Part shown: one piece after another, positions 5,456 to 8,750 of the stretch
Position numbering within the stretch: position 1 is the stretch's first letter
Layout: each line of letters begins with the position of its first letter
Assembly: GCA_030631125.1 (NCBI GenBank)
Contig: DAOVLS010000077.1
Span: 1 to 8,750, forward strand
Direction of reading: 5' to 3'
Length of the DNA: 8,750 bases
Origin: Planctomycetales bacterium
GTDB lineage: Bacteria > Planctomycetota > Phycisphaerae > SM23-33
Notes under the pieces: generated by a model
Told to the model about the DNA's origin: nothing
The model's input: the letters and a program-made list of their open reading frames with translations, nothing else
The model's database searches: none
Program-made: the position numbers and the translations under genes

Positions 5456-5521
5456 AAAACAACAGCGCCGAACTTCCAAGCCGATGCTCGCACAGGCTTG
5501 GAAGTTCGGCGCTGTTGTTTT
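5456..5521. terminator. Bidirectional terminator between rpmH and metK
   Basis: A perfect 27-bp inverted repeat (arms 5456-5482 and 5495-5521) with a 12-base loop. Each arm has a GC-rich inner part and ends outward in an A- or T-rich run (AAAAC on the left, GTTGTTTT on the right), so the transcript from either strand gives a stem ending in U residues. It starts 2 bp after the rpmH stop and ends 21 bp before the metK stop, so it fits both convergent genes. Confidence 0.9.
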
Positions 5522-5542
5522 CTGCGCGGACGAAAGACAACC

Positions 5543-6769
5543 CTATAATCCGCACGCCTTTCTTAATTCACCGGTCTTGTTGGTCCGTTCCCATGTGAAA
5601 CTTCTTCCGGTCCTTCCGAAGTGCCCGTTACGGGCTGTCTCTTCGTAGATAGGTCTGAGCAGATTGAGGTAGTCGATTATTTCAGCGGGTGTCAGGGCGA
5701 AGATATCTCTGACAGCCTTTGCGATTTTGCGATGATCGACGGTTTCGGTCCCGCCGCAATCGACCAGGACGCTGGTGGGTTCTGCTACGCCGATAGCGTA
5801 GGATAACTGCACCTCGCAGGCTTCGGCGAGTCTGGCGGCGACTATATTTTTAGCGATGTGCCTTGCCATGTAGGACGCCGAGCGGTCAACCTTTGAGGGG
5901 TCTTTCCCGCTGAACGCGCCGCCGCCGTGACTTCCGCGCCCGCCGTAGGTATCGACGATAATTTTCCTTCCGGTCAGGCCGGTGTCGCCGTGAGGTCCGC
6001 CGATGACGAACTTTCCGGTGGGGTTGATGTGATATTTTATTCTGTTGGACCACAATTTCGGACAAACGTCCATGATGGCGGGTTTGACGATTTTGGCGAT
6101 AAGTTTTTCCCTGGCCTTTTGCGACATTGTGTCGGTTCGCGGGTTTATGACACTTTCGTCGTGCTGTGTCGAGACGACGACGGTCAATAGTTTGACGGGT
6201 GTGTTTCCGCGATACTCGATAGTTACCTGGCTTTTCCCGTCGGGGCGCAGCCAGCGAAGTTCACCGTTTTCGCGCACCTCGGTCAGACGGGCGGTCAGGC
6301 GATGGGCCAGTTGGATCGGAAGCGGCATCATCTCCTTAGTGTCCCGGCAGGCGAATCCGAACATTATTCCCTGGTCGCCTGCGCCCTGGTCCTTTTTCTT
6401 CTTGCGGTCAACGCCGCGGGCAATGTCGGCTGATTGGCTGTGGAGGCTTCGCAGGACCGCGCAACTTCGGTAATCGAAACCGGTGGAAGAGTCGTTATAC
6501 CCGATGTCGCGGATTACCCGCCGGGCGGTCTCTTCAGCCGACAGCAGGGCCTTTTCGGCCTTGAGGTTGTGCACCGTAACCTCGCCGGCCAGGATCACCA
6601 GCCCGGTGGTTACCAGCGTCTCGCAGGCGACGTGCGCCTTCGGGTCGGCCCCTATCAGCAAATCCACAACGGCGTCGGAAATCTGATCGGAAACCTTGTC
6701 GGGATGCCCCTTGGTAACCGACTCACTGGTGAAAAGATGCTTCGGAATGTTTCGACCTAATGCAGGCAC
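5543..6769 (-). CDS. metK: S-adenosylmethionine synthetase
   Basis: Makes S-adenosylmethionine from methionine and ATP in the cytoplasm, with release of phosphate and pyrophosphate. Signatures are complete: [20 protein letters not shown] (13-32) with His22, Asp24 and Lys25 of the ATP site, the [10 protein letters not shown] motif (129-138), the HDES segment (203-206), [14 protein letters not shown] (257-270) and [16 protein letters not shown] (282-297). At 408 residues it is slightly longer than the typical 380-400. The start is GTG at 6769, supported by AGGAG (6776-6780) six bases upstream. The epimerase-like gene ends 99 bp upstream on the same strand, with a degenerate repeat in between. 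No SAM riboswitch is evident. Transcription probably ends at the hairpin 5456-5521. Confidence 0.97.
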   Translation of the reverse strand: MPALGRNIPKHLFTSESVTKGHPDKVSDQISDAVVDLLIGADPKAHVACETLVTTGLVILAGEVTVHNLKAEKALLSAEETARRVIRDIGYNDSSTGFDYRSCAVLRSLHSQSADIARGVDRKKKKDQGAGDQGIMFGFACRDTKEMMPLPIQLAHRLTARLTEVRENGELRWLRPDGKSQVTIEYRGNTPVKLLTVVVSTQHDESVINPRTDTMSQKAREKLIAKIVKPAIMDVCPKLWSNRIKYHINPTGKFVIGGPHGDTGLTGRKIIVDTYGGRGSHGGGAFSGKDPSKVDRSASYMARHIAKNIVAARLAEACEVQLSYAIGVAEPTSVLVDCGGTETVDHRKIAKAVRDIFALTPAEIIDYLNLLRPIYEETARNGHFGRTGRSFTWERTNKTGELRKACGL

Positions 6770-6784
6770 GTGTTGCTCCTTTCA

Positions 6785-6856
6785 GTCCGCGAAGTACACT
6801 AACTCAAACGAATTTCACGAATACAGCGGTCCACGAATTACACTAATTTCACGAAT
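6785..6856. repeat. Degenerate direct repeat upstream of metK
   Basis: GTCCGCGAAGTACACTAA (6785-6802) and GTCCACGAATTACACTAA (6829-6846) agree at 16 of 18 bases, 44 bp apart, and both are followed by TTTCACGAATA within the next 30 bases. On the - strand the second copy decomposes into ATTCGTGAA, ATTAGTGTA and ATTCGTGGA, a 9-bp sub-period. It is AT-richer than the flanking genes. Function unknown; it lies in the likely 5' leader or operon spacer of metK. Confidence 0.7.
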
Positions 6857-6868
6857 AAATCAACCTTC

Positions 6869-8074
6869 TTATGCGCGGAGGGTTTTAATCAGCGTTCCGT
6901 AGCGTTCGATTTTTTGTTCATCCACCTCCACGCCCAGGCCCGGGTCTTTTAAAGACTTGAGCCTTCCGGCATATCCGAAGCGGAGACTTCGTTTCGTCAG
7001 GTCGTCGGCAAGGAGGAATTTTCCATAGTTACCTTCAACAAATCTGGGCGGCAGGCAGTTCGCCAGCAGTCGCCTTTGGGCGGCAGAGAGTATGCTGCTC
7101 TCCCCGACCATACACCCGACGACGAACGGTACGCCCGCCTCGTCTGTGGCGGCGATGATCCGACCGGCTGCGTCCAACCCGCCGTTCTTGCTGATGCGAA
7201 CGTTCAGCCAGACCTTTTTGCCGGTAGCATTGATAAACCTGTCGGCGTCGGCGATTGTAATTAATGACTCATCGGCCATCAGCGGCAGCTTGCATCTCTG
7301 GGCCAGTTCGATAAGCATTTCCGCTGGACCAAAGACCGGTTGCTCGATAACGCAAACGCCGAATTGCTTCAACGCAGCCACTCGTTCAGGCGTTTCCTCT
7401 GCCGACCATCCGCCATTGACATCGACGCGGAGCGAACATTTGCCCGCACCAATCGCCTTTCCGATTCGCTTTTGCACAATGCGAAGGTTCTCGGCGTCGG
7501 CGTCGTCGCCGAAACCGAGTTTGAGTTTGAAGTCCCTCAGGCCGTAGAGACGCATCAGCCGCAGACGTTTTGCCGTTCTGGCCGGGGCGGACGAACCCAG
7601 CACGCCGCTGACACGGACGGTGTGAGGGATAGATCCGCCGAAAGATTTGCCTCCCGAGCGAGCGTCGGCGTCGGTCCAGGCAAGGTCCAGTGCACAGGCG
7701 GCGGCGTTATTCCGCCCGCTTTCCGGCAGATTCGCTTCGCTCATCTGCCGGCTTTTGGTGGGGTCGCCGAACAACCGCTCGACATCGTCGGGGACGGTTT
7801 CGAGCGTTTCGCCGGTAACGTATTCTCGCGGGAGGGTTTCGCCCCAACCGACCGAACCGTCGGACATTTCCAGGCGGACGACAATGGCTTCGGCCAGGTT
7901 TCTGGCAGCGGCGGCGTGCTCGAAAGACCGCATGGGAATGGCTGTGTGGTATATGTCGAGTTTCACTGGGTGGACGCTCACGACGGGCAGATTAGACAAC
8001 CTTCGGCGAAACCGCAAGCGACGCGTTCCTTGGGGGGCGGTGATGGTCCATTGGGTGGCGTAAAAAATTTTCAA
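6869..8074 (-). CDS. Enolase-superfamily epimerase/cycloisomerase-like protein
   Basis: A member of the mandelate racemase/muconate lactonizing enzyme group, possibly a dipeptide epimerase. Numbering from 8074 (401 residues): capping domain with GWGETLPREYVTGET (76-90); barrel residues Lys183 and Lys185 in FKLKLGFG, metal ligands Asp218 (VDVNGG), Glu244 (CVIEQP) and Asp268 (MADES), and the second catalytic Lys296 in ISKNGG; then GCMVGESSILSAA (320-332). All key catalytic positions are present, so it should be active; the substrate cannot be told. The start is uncertain: 8074 is TTG with a poor ribosome binding site, and residues 1-30 look unconserved. TTG 7999 or GTG 7981, just before VSVHPVKLDIY, are alternatives. 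The divergent MFS gene next door hints at uptake of its substrate. metK lies 99 bp downstream. Confidence 0.85.
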   Translation of the reverse strand: MKIFYATQWTITAPQGTRRLRFRRRLSNLPVVSVHPVKLDIYHTAIPMRSFEHAAAARNLAEAIVVRLEMSDGSVGWGETLPREYVTGETLETVPDDVERLFGDPTKSRQMSEANLPESGRNNAAACALDLAWTDADARSGGKSFGGSIPHTVRVSGVLGSSAPARTAKRLRLMRLYGLRDFKLKLGFGDDADAENLRIVQKRIGKAIGAGKCSLRVDVNGGWSAEETPERVAALKQFGVCVIEQPVFGPAEMLIELAQRCKLPLMADESLITIADADRFINATGKKVWLNVRISKNGGLDAAGRIIAATDEAGVPFVVGCMVGESSILSAAQRRLLANCLPPRFVEGNYGKFLLADDLTKRSLRFGYAGRLKSLKDPGLGVEVDEQKIERYGTLIKTLRA

Positions 8075-8160
8075 ATTTCCGCTTTTACATTGGACTTACA
8101 TAGCGGCGGGACGTATTTATCCCGAACTTATTGGACCTGATTTACCGGAGTAACCAGGGA

Positions 8161-8750
8161 ATGTCCTGGCGGCAGAAAACTTTTGAGGTTCTCCCGGCAT
8201 TGTCTGTTCGGGGCAAGAGCCTCCGCGACTCCATGAGAACGGTTACGTTTGCGTGGATGTTCGGCATTGTGTGGATGGCGTGCATCTGCGGTAGCCAGAT
8301 GACCCTTTTCTGTCGGCTGATGGGATTCACCAATCGCGACTTCGGGAGGCTGGCTGCCATTCCATGGGCCGCAACGCTTGCCCAGTTGGTTGCGGCGATT
8401 GCCATCGAGCGAACAGGTTTGCGAAAGTACCCTGTCATCTTCTATGCCAGTGCTCATCGTCTGCTGTGGTTGGCGATTGCCCTTGTGCCTTTTGTGCTCA
8501 ATCCCGGCAGGGCGGCCGTTGTGATATTCATGGTCATCTTCGGTACCAGTTGCGTACTGGCCCACCTGAGCGTACCTCGATGGAACATGTGGATGAGCGA
8601 CCTGATTCCCCGGCGTATCCGCGGGCGATACTTCGCCGCCCGCAGCCTGTGGACGCTTCCGATCCAGGTAATCGTGGTTCTCTCCGCCGGAATTATCCTG
8701 GACCGTGCTGCCATTTCCGATGCGCCGATGACCATCGAGGCCCAGCCGGT
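8161..8750 (+). CDS. MFS-type membrane transporter, N-terminal part
   Basis: An open frame that continues past the window end; 196 complete codons are visible. After a basic cytoplasmic start (MSWRQKTFEVLPALSVRGKS) there are about five hydrophobic segments, near residues 27-50, 64-83, 91-113, 117-137 and 164-182. Between the fourth and fifth lies WMSDLIPRRIRGRYFAAR (144-161), resembling the acidic-basic cytoplasmic loop (D...RGR) typical of the major facilitator superfamily. The substrate is unknown. Start ATG 8161 has GGAG (8147-8150) 10 bases upstream, and an in-frame TAG at 8101 bounds the frame. It is divergent from the epimerase-like gene, with 86 bp between the outer starts; joint regulation is possible. 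The gene is cut by the window, not truncated in nature. Confidence 0.8.
   Translation, partial: MSWRQKTFEVLPALSVRGKSLRDSMRTVTFAWMFGIVWMACICGSQMTLFCRLMGFTNRDFGRLAAIPWAATLAQLVAAIAIERTGLRKYPVIFYASAHRLLWLAIALVPFVLNPGRAAVVIFMVIFGTSCVLAHLSVPRWNMWMSDLIPRRIRGRYFAARSLWTLPIQVIVVLSAGIILDRAAISDAPMTIEAQP

Noticed and set aside
5544..5549. TATAAT on the + strand as a promoter
   Set aside because: It lies in the last codons of metK, and no -35 box or downstream + gene fits.
7340..8140. 266-codon + strand frame opposite the epimerase-like gene
   Set aside because: Antisense to the enolase-superfamily gene, which carries all catalytic motifs; the shadow frame has no recognisable motif.
8128..8565. 145-codon - strand frame opposite the MFS gene
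   Set aside because: The + strand reads as a multi-span membrane protein with a ribosome binding site; the - strand reading is hydrophilic without motifs.

Overview
The window looks like an ordinary chromosomal stretch of a GC-rich bacterium, most likely a planctomycete of the Phycisphaerae type. This is an inference from the character of the proteins (L34 sequence, stand-alone CBM9-like proteins, an ArgD-like enzyme with a DEVWTSPARTG motif) and from the repeat-rich intergenic DNA; nothing here proves the taxon. No phage, transposase, CRISPR array, rRNA or tRNA gene was found.

Layout. Positions 1-574 hold no convincing gene. They contain a patchwork of short-period tandem repeats (8, 9 and 10 bp units) and a block of nested inverted repeats just upstream of apt. 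On the + strand follow apt (adenine phosphoribosyltransferase, 575-1096), a REP-like inverted repeat, and two tandem paralogous CBM9-like genes (1184-1846 and 1874-2545). These meet, tail to tail with only 4 bp between stop codons, a - strand pair: a two-domain GNAT-like acyltransferase-family protein (5121-3832) followed by a class III, ArgD-like aminotransferase (3728-2550). Next comes a + strand rpmH (L34, 5320-5454) with a recognisable promoter and leader hairpin. It ends in a 27-bp perfect-stem hairpin that probably terminates transcription from both rpmH and the convergent metK (6769-5543, - strand). Upstream of metK on the same strand is an enolase-superfamily epimerase/cycloisomerase-like gene (8074-6869), separated from metK by a degenerate direct repeat. 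Divergent from it, an MFS transporter gene begins at 8161 and runs off the window end.

Function. apt, metK and rpmH are housekeeping genes (purine salvage, SAM synthesis, translation). The CBM9-like pair, the epimerase-like enzyme and the MFS transporter suggest sugar or peptide handling, but no complete pathway is visible. The acyltransferase-like/aminotransferase pair may be co-transcribed; a shared pathway is only a guess.

I do not see a clear new multi-gene system. The points most worth a second look are the perfectly phased 10-bp array at 271-370, the duplicated CBM9-like genes without signal peptides, the hairpin leader and isolated position of rpmH, the active-site variation in the aminotransferase, and the uncharacterised acyltransferase-family protein beside it.
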